48,241 nucleotides of DNA from an uncultured Oscillospiraceae bacterium (GCA_900539425.1 UQBX01000019.1:1-48241); one strand, 5' to 3'; positions 8,341-17,719 are shown, counted from the first letter of the stretch. Notes: a model not told the origin generated them from the letters alone. Made by a program: numbers and translations.

Positions 8341-8380
8341 AATTCCAAGTAAATCCCATTAAATTCATTTAATTCCCACG
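8341..8380 (-). promoter_or_regulatory. Candidate MraZ operator: four 10-bp-spaced boxes
   Basis: Four consecutive decamers begin with AATTCC, AATCCC, AATTCA and AATTCCC-like cores. Read on the minus strand these are TTGGA, TGGGA, a degenerate TGAA and TGGGA, with 10-bp periodicity. E. coli MraZ binds three TGGG boxes spaced by 10 bp at its own promoter, so this is a plausible autoregulatory site just after the transcription start. Confidence 0.6.
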
Positions 8381-8414
8381 ATGAACAGCTTAATTTATGA
8401 AAGGGGGGAGAGCT

Positions 8415-8888
8415 GTGATAATATTTGCTGGAACATATTTTAATTTCAAATTAGACAGTAAAGGCAGGCTCTCCGTACCCACAAAATGGCGCGAACGTTT
8501 GGGAAGGGATTTTTATATGGTTGCCGTAACGGTCAAGGGATGTAAGTGCATAACTCTTTATCCCACTTCTGAGTTTGAAAAAGTGTATGAAAAAACACAG
8601 CACGGCACAGAAAATCAGATGTATGACACTTCAAAAGAATTGCTCAGCAAAACTGAGGAGTGCACTATGGATTCTCAGGGCAGATTTACTCTGAATCAGC
8701 GCCTCAAGGAAATGTCTCTTCTCAGCAATGACAGCGAAGTTATTCTTGAGGGCAACGGCGGCTCAATAGAAATATGGAATAACGAAGAATATGAAAAGAT
8801 GCACAACACATTTGATCCTAATGTCGGCGTCTATGATCTTATGGACAGGGCAAATGATGTAAAGACAGCCGGCGGAGAAGAAGAGTAA
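8415..8888 (+). CDS. mraZ: Transcriptional regulator MraZ
   Basis: MraZ is the first gene of the division and cell-wall cluster and represses it through a ring-shaped multimer. The 157-residue protein has two SpoVT/AbrB-like half-domains, each with its signature: LDSKGRLSVPTKWRERL (about 13-29) and TMDSQGRFTLNQRLKE (about 84-99). I take GTG 8415 as start because AAGGGGGGAG (8401-8410) sits at the right distance; an ATG at 8397 is in frame but precedes that site. Candidate operator boxes lie in its leader. rsmH follows after one nucleotide. Confidence 0.93.
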   Translation: MIIFAGTYFNFKLDSKGRLSVPTKWRERLGRDFYMVAVTVKGCKCITLYPTSEFEKVYEKTQHGTENQMYDTSKELLSKTEECTMDSQGRFTLNQRLKEMSLLSNDSEVILEGNGGSIEIWNNEEYEKMHNTFDPNVGVYDLMDRANDVKTAGGEEE

Positions 8889-8889
8889 T

Positions 8890-9804
8890 ATGGAATTTGT
8901 TCATAAGAGTGTGCTTTTTGACGAGTCCATACAGGCTCTTGCACTTAATGAAAACAAGATTGTAGTTGACGGTACTGCGGGCGGCGGAGGTCATTCCCGT
9001 GAAATAGCAAAGCATGCGGGAAGACTGATCGCAATAGACCAGGATCCCGACGCCGTGAAAGTCCTTAATGAAAGACTTTCGCAGTTTGATAATGCCACTA
9101 TAGTAAACGATAATTTTTCTAATATTAAAAACATTATCAGTTCTCTCGGCATCGGCGGTATAGACGGTTTCCTTCTTGATCTCGGTGTCAGCTCTTTTCA
9201 GCTTGACAACGGAGACCGCGGCTTCTCTTTTCACAAAGACGCTCCGCTCGATATGCGAATGTCAAAAAAAGGTATTTCCGCTTACGATGTAGTCAATACT
9301 TACGATGAACATAGCCTTGCGGATATTATTTACAGATACGGCGAGGAAAAATTCAGCCGTTCAATTGCAAAAAATATAGTAAAGAAAAGGCAGGAAAAGC
9401 CTATTGAGACCACCTTTGAGCTTGTTGACGTCATCAGAGATTCAATGCCGGCTAAGGAGCTTAAAAAAGGTCATCCTGCCAGAAAAACATTTCAAGCTAT
9501 AAGGATTGAGGTAAACGGAGAACTTGAAAGCCTAAAAACAGCTCTTGATAATGCGTTTGACTGTCTTAATCCCGGAGGAATTATAGCGGTTATCTCATTC
9601 CATTCACTTGAAGACAGAATTGTAAAAGAAAAATTTGCCGAGTGGACTAAGGGCTGCACTTGCCCCAAGGAATTTCCCGTGTGTGTTTGCGGAAACAAGC
9701 CCAAAGGCGAACTTTTATTCAAATCAAAAACTCCGTCTGAAAAAGAACTTGAGGAAAATCCGAGGGCAAGATCCTCAAGACTTAGGGCGTTTATGAAGTA
9801 TTAA
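8890..9804 (+). CDS. rsmH: 16S rRNA (cytosine-1402-N4)-methyltransferase RsmH
   Basis: RsmH (MraW) methylates N4 of C1402 in the ribosomal P site. The 304-residue protein shows the SAM-binding GTAGGGGHS (28-36), the family motif LLDLGVSSFQLD (about 98-109) with DMRMS shortly after, and SFHSLEDRIVK near residue 240. It starts 1 nt after the mraZ stop, with its ribosome binding site in the GGAGAAGAAGAG end of mraZ, so translation is coupled. Gene order mraZ-rsmH-ftsL is the standard one. Confidence 0.97.
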   Translation: MEFVHKSVLFDESIQALALNENKIVVDGTAGGGGHSREIAKHAGRLIAIDQDPDAVKVLNERLSQFDNATIVNDNFSNIKNIISSLGIGGIDGFLLDLGVSSFQLDNGDRGFSFHKDAPLDMRMSKKGISAYDVVNTYDEHSLADIIYRYGEEKFSRSIAKNIVKKRQEKPIETTFELVDVIRDSMPAKELKKGHPARKTFQAIRIEVNGELESLKTALDNAFDCLNPGGIIAVISFHSLEDRIVKEKFAEWTKGCTCPKEFPVCVCGNKPKGELLFKSKTPSEKELEENPRARSSRLRAFMKY

Positions 9805-9834
9805 TTAAAAGAATTTTAAAAAGGAGGAATAATA

Positions 9835-10368
9835 ATGGTCAACACAAATGATTTCAGAAGATATTCTTATGACAGTGATGCCGCTTATGCACTTGAAGCT
9901 TTCAATAAAACACGTTCCTCCGCAGCGCCGGAGGTTCAGCGTCCGGCAAGAAAAAGATTAAGTTTAAATCCCAATACCGTCAATAAGAGCAGGAAACAGC
10001 TTATAATGGAGCAGCGCGCGGCGCGTGCAAGAGCAGTGGAGATCGTTGTGGTTGTAGGTCTTGTTCTTGCAATGCTTTTCGGGGTTCTTTATACGTATGT
10101 TCAGAAAAACGAGCTTACAAAGAGTATTGCCGGTATACAGCAGGAGATATCTGTTGCTAAAAGTGAGAATGTAAGTCTTAATGCGGAGCTGGAGGCGCTT
10201 GTTTCTGTTTCGCAGATAGACAGTTATGCCCTTGAAAAACTGGGTATGACAAGGCTTGAATCTAATCAGATAGTGTATATAGACACCTCTGAATACGAGG
10301 CAGAGCAGAAACAGGAACAACAGCAACAGGAGCAGCAGGATCAAACTGCGCAAGCGGATGCGGAATAA
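9835..10368 (+). CDS. ftsL: FtsL-like cell division protein
   Basis: This 177-residue bitopic protein has a basic cytosolic N-terminus of about 66 residues, one membrane helix (about 68-87), an extracytoplasmic coiled coil (91-125), and a Gln/Glu-rich tail (157-177). This is the FtsL/DivIC plan: such proteins join DivIB to activate FtsW and its partner PBP at the septum. FtsL sequences diverge strongly, so the call rests on topology and position between rsmH and the PBP. A strong site AAGGAGG (9820-9826) precedes the ATG. Confidence 0.8.
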   Translation: MVNTNDFRRYSYDSDAAYALEAFNKTRSSAAPEVQRPARKRLSLNPNTVNKSRKQLIMEQRAARARAVEIVVVVGLVLAMLFGVLYTYVQKNELTKSIAGIQQEISVAKSENVSLNAELEALVSVSQIDSYALEKLGMTRLESNQIVYIDTSEYEAEQKQEQQQQEQQDQTAQADAE

Positions 10369-10392
10369 CCTTGCGATTTCAGCAGTATTATA

Positions 10393-10419
10393 TTGAGAGC
10401 CGTATTTTTCGGCTCTCAA
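10393..10419. other. Hairpin between ftsL and the PBP gene
   Basis: GAGAGCCG (10395-10402) pairs with CGGCTCTC (10410-10417), extended by TT/AA. It is followed by A-rich rather than T-rich sequence on the plus strand, so it is not a standard terminator. It may be an mRNA processing or stability element, or a weak attenuator inside the operon. Confidence 0.55.
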
Positions 10420-10466
10420 AAAAATATTTTATATAATATATAACTTATAAGAAAGGCGGAAATGAT

Positions 10467-12680
10467 ATGACTTCATTCAGAAAAGTGTTCACATCAAGAG
10501 CTATGATCCTGTTTTTGGTGCTGGCGCTTTTGTTTGCAACTGATATCGGCCGCCTTTTTTACATACAGGTAGTAAAAGGCGAAGAATATTCAGATAAAGC
10601 CCAGAGCCAGCAGCTTTCGGATACGGAGATAGAGGCAAATCGCGGTACGATATATGACAGCGAAGGAAATATACTCGCACAGTCGGCTACTGTATGGACG
10701 GTTTTCCTTGACCCGTCAAATATCACAGACGAAAACAGGCAGAAGATTGTCGATTATCTTGCTTCCGCTTTTGAGTATGACGATGAGGAAAAGCAAGACC
10801 TGCTTGAAAAGAGCAAGGCAGACAGCAAATATCAGGTAGTTGAGAAAAATGTCGAAAACAGAGAGAAAGAGAAGATTGCCGAGTTTGTATCAGAAAACAA
10901 GCTTTCGCTCTGCATAGGTTTTGAAGAGAGCACACGCAGGTATTATCCTTACGGAAAACTTGCTTCTTCGGTAATAGGATTTACAGGCGCCGATAATCAG
11001 GGACTTGTCGGGATAGAATCCTACTATGATGATGAACTCTCCGGAGTAAACGGGCGAGTAATTACCGCAAAGGACGCAAAATCCAACTCCATTTCAAACG
11101 ATTACGAAACTTCCTACGATGCGCAGGACGGATATTCGCTTACTCTCACTATAAACACAACAATCCAGTATTATCTTGAAAAAGAACTTGAAAGAACGCT
11201 GAATGAATATTCCGCAAAGGGCTGTTACGGCGTTGTTATGGACTGTAATACCGGTGCTGTGCTTGCAATGGCTTCACTTCCGGATTACGATTGCAATGAC
11301 CCGTATACGATTACTTACGATGTTTATAACAAGGAACTTGAATCCATAACGGACGAAACGGAAAGATCAGAAAAGCAGAGTGAATACATACAGCGTCAGT
11401 GGAGAAATTTTGTAGTTTCTGATACGTATGTTCCGGGCTCCGTTTTCAAAACATTTATGGCGTCCGCAGTGCTTGAAGAGGGCGTTGCAACTTTAGATAC
11501 AACATATAACTGCACGGGTGCAATACAGGTAGATAAATATACAATGCACTGCCACTATCATGCAGGCCACGGCTTGCAGACTCTTACACAGGGACTTGAA
11601 AATTCCTGCAACCCGTTCTTTATCACACTCGGCCAAAAACTCGGCGTTCATAATTATTATAAATATTTCAATGGTTTCGGATTTACGGAAAAGACCGGTA
11701 TAGATGTTCCGGGCGAGGCAAGTCCTCAGTATTATGAAGAGGATGAATACGGTATAGTTGAGCTTTCGTCAGCTTCATTCGGTCAGACAAACAGCCTTAC
11801 TCCCATTCAGGTGTGCACAGGTCTTTGCGCAATTGCAAACGGCGGCAAGCTCCTTACACCGTATGTTGTTTCAGAGATAACCGATGCAGACGGCAACACC
11901 GTTTCAAAGACACAGACCAATGTGGTAAGACAGGTCATAAGCGAGGAAACTTCAAAAGAAGTATGCCAGATGATGCAGTCCGTTGTTGATAACGGAACAG
12001 GTAAAAACGCTTATGTTGCAGGTTACCGTGTGGGCGGTAAAACAGGTACTTCAACAAAACTCGGAGAATCAAAACCGGGCGAAAAAGATAAATACATAGT
12101 TTCGTTTGCAGCTATTGCTCCCGCAGATGATCCGCAGATAGCAATGCTTATAATTTGTGACGAGCCAAACGTTGACCTCGGCGGCGGCGCTATATGCGCA
12201 CCGATTGCGGCAACAGTAATAGAGGAGAGCATGGCGGAACTCGGAATTGAACCGGTTTATACTGAAGAAGAAAAGAAAGATCTTTCCGTTTCAACTCCAA
12301 GCGTAATAGGCAAATCTCTTTCAGAAGCAGAAAATACAGTTAAAAACGCAGGACTTGAAGTTAAAGTTGTAGGCAACGGAGATAAGGTGCTGAATCAGTC
12401 TCCCGCCTCAAGTTCAACGATACCGTCAGGCGGCACAGTTGTCCTCTATACGGATAACTCAGATAAGCAGACGGTCAAAGTTCCCGATTTCACAGGCCTC
12501 ACTGTTGCGCAGGCAAATAAACTTGCGGCATCAAACAATATCAATATAGATATTTCAGGCAATACAGAAAATGACGCTCTCGTTGTTGCGTATAAGCAAA
12601 GCGAGGAAGCGGGCAAAGAAGTAGAAATAGGCACAGTAGTAACAGTAAGTTTCAAATCAACGCAAGCTGTTTTGGACTGA
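10467..12680 (+). CDS. ftsI: Class B penicillin-binding protein (FtsI/PBP2B/SpoVD type) with two PASTA domains
   Basis: This transpeptidase cross-links septal peptidoglycan together with the glycosyltransferase FtsW. The 737-residue protein has a membrane anchor (about 12-33), the PBP dimerisation domain (ANRGTIYDSEGN near 57-68), and a transpeptidase domain with the three catalytic motifs S325-x-x-K328 (GSVFK), S380-C-N382 and K525-T-G. Two PASTA repeats follow from about residue 610 (PSVIGKSLSEAENTV and PDFTGLTVAQANKLA). Two PASTA units match Bacillus PBP2B better than single-PASTA SpoVD, but the distinction is not firm. Its ribosome binding site is AAAGGCGG. Confidence 0.93.
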   Translation: MTSFRKVFTSRAMILFLVLALLFATDIGRLFYIQVVKGEEYSDKAQSQQLSDTEIEANRGTIYDSEGNILAQSATVWTVFLDPSNITDENRQKIVDYLASAFEYDDEEKQDLLEKSKADSKYQVVEKNVENREKEKIAEFVSENKLSLCIGFEESTRRYYPYGKLASSVIGFTGADNQGLVGIESYYDDELSGVNGRVITAKDAKSNSISNDYETSYDAQDGYSLTLTINTTIQYYLEKELERTLNEYSAKGCYGVVMDCNTGAVLAMASLPDYDCNDPYTITYDVYNKELESITDETERSEKQSEYIQRQWRNFVVSDTYVPGSVFKTFMASAVLEEGVATLDTTYNCTGAIQVDKYTMHCHYHAGHGLQTLTQGLENSCNPFFITLGQKLGVHNYYKYFNGFGFTEKTGIDVPGEASPQYYEEDEYGIVELSSASFGQTNSLTPIQVCTGLCAIANGGKLLTPYVVSEITDADGNTVSKTQTNVVRQVISEETSKEVCQMMQSVVDNGTGKNAYVAGYRVGGKTGTSTKLGESKPGEKDKYIVSFAAIAPADDPQIAMLIICDEPNVDLGGGAICAPIAATVIEESMAELGIEPVYTEEEKKDLSVSTPSVIGKSLSEAENTVKNAGLEVKVVGNGDKVLNQSPASSSTIPSGGTVVLYTDNSDKQTVKVPDFTGLTVAQANKLAASNNINIDISGNTENDALVVAYKQSEEAGKEVEIGTVVTVSFKSTQAVLD

Positions 12681-12701
12681 TATATAAAATGGGGGATCAC
12701 A

Positions 12702-14150
12702 ATGAAATTATCCGAAATACTTAAAGGGATAAACGTAAAAAACACTTATGAGGACTGCGAAGTAACTAATGTTACGCAGGATTCAAGAATGATCGAAGAA
12801 GGCTGCCTTTTCGTGTGTATCAAGGGAGGCACGTTTGACGGTCATTCAGCTGCAAGAGAGGCACTTGAAAAAGGTGCTGCCGCAGTTCTTGTGCAGGTTG
12901 ATCTCGGCCTTGACAGGCAGATAATCACAGATGATACCCGCGCAGTGTATTCTTCGGTCTGCGCAAACTTTTTCGGTAATCCGGCAGATAAGCTTAAACT
13001 TATAGGCATAACGGGTACTAACGGAAAAACAACTACAACTTTTCTTATAAAGCAGATACTTGAAAGCGCAGGCAAAAAGGTGGGCCTTATCGGAACTGTT
13101 CAGAATATGGTGGGTTCCGAGGTCTATCCGGCAAAATTTACAACTCCCGATCCTTATGAGCTTCAGAAGCTATTTTCTCTTATGGTAAAAGCAGGCTGTG
13201 AATACTGCGTTATGGAGGTTTCCTCTCAGGCGCTAGCACAGGGCAGGGTAAACGGACTTGAATTTGAGATAGCTGCTTTTTCAAACCTTACTCAGGATCA
13301 TCTTGATTACCATAAAACTTTTGAAAATTATTTTGAGGCAAAAAGAATACTGTTTAAAAATTGCAAAACGGCAGTTACAAACGCTGATGACCCTCACGGA
13401 ATTAAAATCGTAGAGGATCTGCCGTGCAAAGTAGTAACTTATGCCGTAAATACAAATGAAGCTGATTTTGTTGCCAAGAACGTAAAGTTCAAATCAAACG
13501 GTGTGGAGTATGACCTTGTATATGAATTGATCGGTAAAGTTCACTGTCCTATTCCGGGAAGATTTTCAGTATATAATTCACTCTGCGCCGCAGCGGTTGC
13601 CGTAACACTCGGATTGGATTTCGGTATCGTGCTTGACGCAGTTTCAAAATCATCAGGAGTAAAAGGCAGAATAGAAGTTGTTCCTACCCCGGGAACTGAT
13701 TTTACAGTCATCATAGATTACGCTCATTCTCCTGACGGGCTTGAAAATATAATCACATCTCTTCGTGAAATAGCTAAAGGCCGTGTGGTAACCGTCTTCG
13801 GCTGCGGAGGGGACAGGGATAAAACAAAGCGTCCTAAAATGGGTAAGATAGCAGCTGAACTTTCCGATTACTGCGTTGTAACATCCGATAATCCCCGTTC
13901 GGAAGATCCGTCCATGATAATAAATGATATACTTGAAGGCATGAAAGGCGTTTCAACACCTTATACGGTTGTTGAAAACCGCAAAGAAGCAATCAGGTGG
14001 GCTATTGAAAACGCACGCAAAGACGATATAATTCTGCTTGCGGGTAAAGGCCACGAAACATATCAGATACTGCCAACGGGAACGATACATTTTGACGAGC
14101 GTGAGGCAGTTGCCGAAATTTTAAATGATTTAAATAAAAATAAGGAATAA
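12702..14150 (+). CDS. murE: UDP-MurNAc-tripeptide ligase MurE (meso-diaminopimelate type)
   Basis: MurE adds the third amino acid to UDP-MurNAc-L-Ala-D-Glu in the cytoplasm. The 482-residue protein has the ATP loop GTNGKTTTT (about 107-115), the Mur ligase central domain, and the C-terminal domain with DNPR at residues 396-399. DNPR is the known signature for meso-diaminopimelate as substrate, whereas lysine enzymes carry a different motif there. Two features are notable: murF does not follow, and mraY starts within 20 nt. The start ATG follows GGGGGATC. Confidence 0.96.
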   Translation: MKLSEILKGINVKNTYEDCEVTNVTQDSRMIEEGCLFVCIKGGTFDGHSAAREALEKGAAAVLVQVDLGLDRQIITDDTRAVYSSVCANFFGNPADKLKLIGITGTNGKTTTTFLIKQILESAGKKVGLIGTVQNMVGSEVYPAKFTTPDPYELQKLFSLMVKAGCEYCVMEVSSQALAQGRVNGLEFEIAAFSNLTQDHLDYHKTFENYFEAKRILFKNCKTAVTNADDPHGIKIVEDLPCKVVTYAVNTNEADFVAKNVKFKSNGVEYDLVYELIGKVHCPIPGRFSVYNSLCAAAVAVTLGLDFGIVLDAVSKSSGVKGRIEVVPTPGTDFTVIIDYAHSPDGLENIITSLREIAKGRVVTVFGCGGDRDKTKRPKMGKIAAELSDYCVVTSDNPRSEDPSMIINDILEGMKGVSTPYTVVENRKEAIRWAIENARKDDIILLAGKGHETYQILPTGTIHFDEREAVAEILNDLNKNKE

Positions 14151-14167
14151 TAAAGGTGGGAAATCAA

Positions 14168-15220
14168 ATGAGTATAACAGCCGCAGCAGCAATAGCCGCC
14201 GTTATAGGTTTTGCCGTAACAGCCGCCCTCGGATTTGTAATTATACCATGGCTTCACAAGCTCAAATTCGGGCAGACAATTCTTGACATCGGCCCAAAGT
14301 GGCACAAGAAAAAACAGGGCACGCCGAATATGGGCGGTCTAATGTTCATCATAGGCATCTTTTGTGCATTCGCTCTGTCCGCAGTAATTTTTACATCTTT
14401 AGGCGGTAATCTTGAAACAGATTATTCGGCAATCATAACAGGCAGAGAAAAAACACTTCTGATAGCCGGTCTTTTGCTTGCTCTCGGCTGCGGTATAGTT
14501 GGATTTGCCGATGACTTTACAAAGATAAAGCTTAAAAGAAACGAAGGCCTTTCTCCAAAGCAGAAAACTTTCGGTCAGCTTATAATGGTTATAGGCTATG
14601 TCACCACTCTTTGGATTTCCAAAAACACAGTTTGGTATTTTCCTTTTATAGGAACAGTTGATTTTTCCAAAAACTTTTTTACAGGGCTTATATTCTGGGC
14701 TCTTTCGGTTGTAATAGTTTACGGCTGTGTAAACAGCGTAAATCTTACTGACGGAATTGACGGGCTCTGTTCTTCCGTAACAGCAACAGTTGCAGTTACA
14801 TTCCTTGTTATCGCATTTTCAGATAAATTTGCAGGATTAGGGCTTCTTGCCGCATCACTTCTCGGCGCAATGTGCGGTTTCCTCTGCTGGAACTGGAATC
14901 CCGCAAAAGTTTTCATGGGGGATACAGGTTCTCTTTTCCTCGGCGGACTTGTCGCATCGCTCGGCTTTACTATTAAATGCCCGTTCCTTCTTTTACCTAT
15001 CGGTATAATATACGTGTGTGAAACCATGAGCGATATCATTCAAATCGGATATTTCAAGATCACTCACGGCAAGCGCGTTTTCAAAATGGCTCCTATTCAT
15101 CACCATTTTGAAATGTGCGGCTGGAAAGAAAAAAAGATATGCGTTGTCTTTTCGGTTGTAAATATCATCGGCTGTGTTATAGCAGTTCTTTGCTATATAT
15201 TCGGAAACACAAACGCTTAA
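14168..15220 (+). CDS. mraY: Phospho-MurNAc-pentapeptide transferase MraY
   Basis: MraY moves phospho-MurNAc-pentapeptide onto undecaprenyl phosphate to make lipid I at the inner face of the membrane. The 350-residue protein has ten predicted helices and the motifs KKKQGTPNMGGLMF (cytosolic loop 1), ADDFTK with the catalytic aspartates, NLTDGIDGL, FMGDTGSL and the HHHFE of the C-terminal loop. ATG 14168 is chosen because AAAGGTGG (14152-14159) is correctly spaced for it; the upstream in-frame GTG at 14156 lies inside that site. No murD follows, unlike the standard order. Confidence 0.96.
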   Translation: MSITAAAAIAAVIGFAVTAALGFVIIPWLHKLKFGQTILDIGPKWHKKKQGTPNMGGLMFIIGIFCAFALSAVIFTSLGGNLETDYSAIITGREKTLLIAGLLLALGCGIVGFADDFTKIKLKRNEGLSPKQKTFGQLIMVIGYVTTLWISKNTVWYFPFIGTVDFSKNFFTGLIFWALSVVIVYGCVNSVNLTDGIDGLCSSVTATVAVTFLVIAFSDKFAGLGLLAASLLGAMCGFLCWNWNPAKVFMGDTGSLFLGGLVASLGFTIKCPFLLLPIGIIYVCETMSDIIQIGYFKITHGKRVFKMAPIHHHFEMCGWKEKKICVVFSVVNIIGCVIAVLCYIFGNTNA

Positions 15221-15281
15221 TATAATGTACTTAATTTATTAAACTTTATTAATTACTATTACTACAGAAAGGAAGAAAGCA

Positions 15282-16577
15282 ATGCCGGATAAACTGACCC
15301 CTCCCATTAGATATGACAGGCAGAAAGACCGCTCCAGCAAAAGAAAACGCGGTACGGTGATGCCTGAAGGCGGGGGAAAAATAATACGGCCGCAAAAAGG
15401 TCTTGGGTTTAATGAACTCAAAAAGTCCTTCTTTATTACCGGCGCATTTGATATTCCGTTTTTTGCGCTCACGATAATAATTTTAGCTATAGGGCTTGTA
15501 ATGCTTTTTTCCGCATCATATCCGTATTCCTATTTTGAATCAGGAAATTCATATCATTATTTTATAAGACAGCTGATATTTGCCGTAATGGGCGTTGTTG
15601 CAATGCTCGTTATATCAAAAATCAATTATAAGGTTTTTAAAGCAGCTGCGCCTTATCTTTTAGGGCTTACTTTGTTTTTACTTGTGCTTGTTCTTTTTTA
15701 TCACACAAGTATATCATCAGAAGCGGGCGAGGATTTCAGACGATATATTCCCGTAGGAAATCTATTCACTTTTCAGCCCTCAGATATTGCAAAATTTACG
15801 CTTATTACAACTTTGGCGGCTTATATAAGTATGTATTCAAAATACATGCACACATTTAAGTACGGCATTCTTATACCCGCCGCAATAATTCTTGTATATT
15901 GTCTGCTCATAATGGCGGAAAACCATGTTTCAGGCACTATAATTGTAGGCGTAATAGGCGTTTGCCTTATGTTTGTGGGCGGCTCCGATAAAAAGATATT
16001 TATTATCGGCGTGGCTCTTGTTGCGGCAGCTTGCTTTGTAGTTTTCACATTTCCGCAGATACTGCCTGAATATGTTCAGGAAAAGCTAAAGGCTTTCACT
16101 GATAAAAGTTACGATCCTCTCGGTGCCCGCTGGCAGACAAATAATTCTCTTTACGCCATAGGTTCCGGCGGCTTGTTCGGTGTTGGTCTTGGAAATTCAA
16201 AGCAGAAATATCTTTATGTTTCAGAGCCGCAGAATGACTTTATTTTTTCAATTGTTTGTGAAGAGCTCGGTTTTGTAGGAGCGGCTGTAATAATACTTTT
16301 GTTTGCGGCGCTCGTAATAAGAGCTTTCAAAATAGCCGTATCAGTAAGGGATAAATTTGCTTCACTTGTTGTAATGGGCATCGCAATACAGCTCGGTGTG
16401 CAGGTGGCATTGAATATTCTTGTTGTTACGGATTCTATTCCCAATACAGGTATTGCGCTTCCGTTTTTCAGCTATGGCGGTACAGCGCTGTTGATGATTT
16501 TGGGAGAAATGGGAGTTGTGCTCAGTATATCGCGACGGGCGCATCAAAAAAAGGCTGATATTCAGTCTGTTGAATAG
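15282..16577 (+). CDS. ftsW: SEDS-family peptidoglycan polymerase FtsW/SpoVE
   Basis: FtsW polymerises lipid II into glycan strands at the septum with its class B PBP partner. The 431-residue protein has about ten membrane helices and SEDS motifs: FQPSDIAKF, SEPQNDFIFSIVCEELG with the catalytic Asp of NDFIF, and PFFSYGG near the C-terminus. The first 50 residues form an unusual lysine/arginine-rich cytosolic extension (QKDRSSKRKRG). The ribosome binding site AAAGGAAG precedes ATG 15282. It might alternatively serve as SpoVE, but no other sporulation gene is nearby. Confidence 0.93.
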   Translation: MPDKLTPPIRYDRQKDRSSKRKRGTVMPEGGGKIIRPQKGLGFNELKKSFFITGAFDIPFFALTIIILAIGLVMLFSASYPYSYFESGNSYHYFIRQLIFAVMGVVAMLVISKINYKVFKAAAPYLLGLTLFLLVLVLFYHTSISSEAGEDFRRYIPVGNLFTFQPSDIAKFTLITTLAAYISMYSKYMHTFKYGILIPAAIILVYCLLIMAENHVSGTIIVGVIGVCLMFVGGSDKKIFIIGVALVAAACFVVFTFPQILPEYVQEKLKAFTDKSYDPLGARWQTNNSLYAIGSGGLFGVGLGNSKQKYLYVSEPQNDFIFSIVCEELGFVGAAVIILLFAALVIRAFKIAVSVRDKFASLVVMGIAIQLGVQVALNILVVTDSIPNTGIALPFFSYGGTALLMILGEMGVVLSISRRAHQKKADIQSVE

Positions 16578-16585
16578 GAGTTTAA

Positions 16586-17704
16586 ATGAAAATTTTATTT
16601 GCTACCGGCGGAACAGCGGGCCACATTAATCCTGCGCTTGCAGTTGCGTCATATATTAGGGAAAATTATAAAGATACAGAGATCTTGTTTGTAGGTACTT
16701 CAGACCACATGGAAGCAAGGCTTGTGCCTAATGCCGGTTTTGAGTTTAAAACCGTTGATATTTCAGGCTTTCGCCGCTCGTTTTCACCCTCCGCAATCGT
16801 TTATAATGTAAAAACAGTATTAAGAATATTCAAATCAAAAGGGCAGAGCAAAAAAATAATCAAAGAATTTAATCCGGATGTCTGTGTGGGTTTCGGCGGA
16901 TATGTTTCCGGCCCTGTTATCGAGGAGGCAGCAGAGCTTAAAATTCCTACATGTATCCATGAGCAGAATGCTTTCCCCGGAATTACTAATAAAACCCTTG
17001 CAAAAAAAGCGGACGCGGTTATGGTTACCGTTGAGGATGCCGTTGCAAGGCTTGAGTCAAAAAACACACCAATAGTTACCGGCTTGCCCGTAAGGGGAGA
17101 AATATTAAAAGCCGACCGTGATTTCGCAAGAGTACAGCTCGGTGTCGGTGATAAGCCGCTTGTGCTTTCATTCGGCGGTTCGCTCGGTGCCGCACCCATA
17201 AATGACGCAATGTATGATATATTGCTCAAAAGCGCGGAAAGCGGAAAGTATTATCATATACATTCCGTAGGAACAAACGGCGGCGAGTATCTTGAGAAAT
17301 TCGAGAAAGCAGGATTTAAAGAAGGTAAGAAAGGTACCGTTGAAGTTAGAAAGTATATTGACAATATGGATGTCTGCATGGCCGCTGCGGATCTCGTTAT
17401 AGGCAGGGCAGGCGCTTCAACGCTTTCAGAAATTGAGGCTCTCGGCAAGGCTTCTATACTTATTCCCAGCCCGTATGTAGCTGAAAATCATCAGTATCAT
17501 AACGCTATGGCGCTTGTTAAGAGAAATGCCGCAAGAATAATTGAGGAAAATGATCTAACTTCTGAAAGACTTCAGGGACTTATTGACGAGGTGCTTTCAA
17601 ATAAAGAGGAACTTGCCGAAATAGAGAAAAATGCTAAAGGCATGGCTATAAACGATTCCGCCAAAAAGATTGCGGAGATAATAGTGTCTCTCGCCGGCAA
17701 ATAA
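16586..17704 (+). CDS. murG: UDP-GlcNAc--lipid I N-acetylglucosaminyltransferase MurG
   Basis: MurG adds GlcNAc to lipid I to form lipid II on the cytosolic membrane face. The 372-residue GT28 protein has the N-terminal GGTAGHINPALA (8-19), HEQNAFPGITNK for membrane and acceptor contact, GGSLGA and the UDP-GlcNAc pocket RAGASTLSEI. The start ATG lies 9 nt after ftsW, behind AGGAG that overlaps the ftsW stop. The order ftsW-murG-murA-divIB fits clostridial clusters. Confidence 0.97.
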   Translation: MKILFATGGTAGHINPALAVASYIRENYKDTEILFVGTSDHMEARLVPNAGFEFKTVDISGFRRSFSPSAIVYNVKTVLRIFKSKGQSKKIIKEFNPDVCVGFGGYVSGPVIEEAAELKIPTCIHEQNAFPGITNKTLAKKADAVMVTVEDAVARLESKNTPIVTGLPVRGEILKADRDFARVQLGVGDKPLVLSFGGSLGAAPINDAMYDILLKSAESGKYYHIHSVGTNGGEYLEKFEKAGFKEGKKGTVEVRKYIDNMDVCMAAADLVIGRAGASTLSEIEALGKASILIPSPYVAENHQYHNAMALVKRNAARIIEENDLTSERLQGLIDEVLSNKEELAEIEKNAKGMAINDSAKKIAEIIVSLAGK

Positions 17705-17719
17705 CTTAGCAAAATAAAT

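Noticed and set aside
10393..10419. Terminator between ftsL and the PBP gene
   Set aside because: The hairpin is followed by an A-run, not a T-run, on the transcribed strand, and the PBP gene has no convincing promoter after it.
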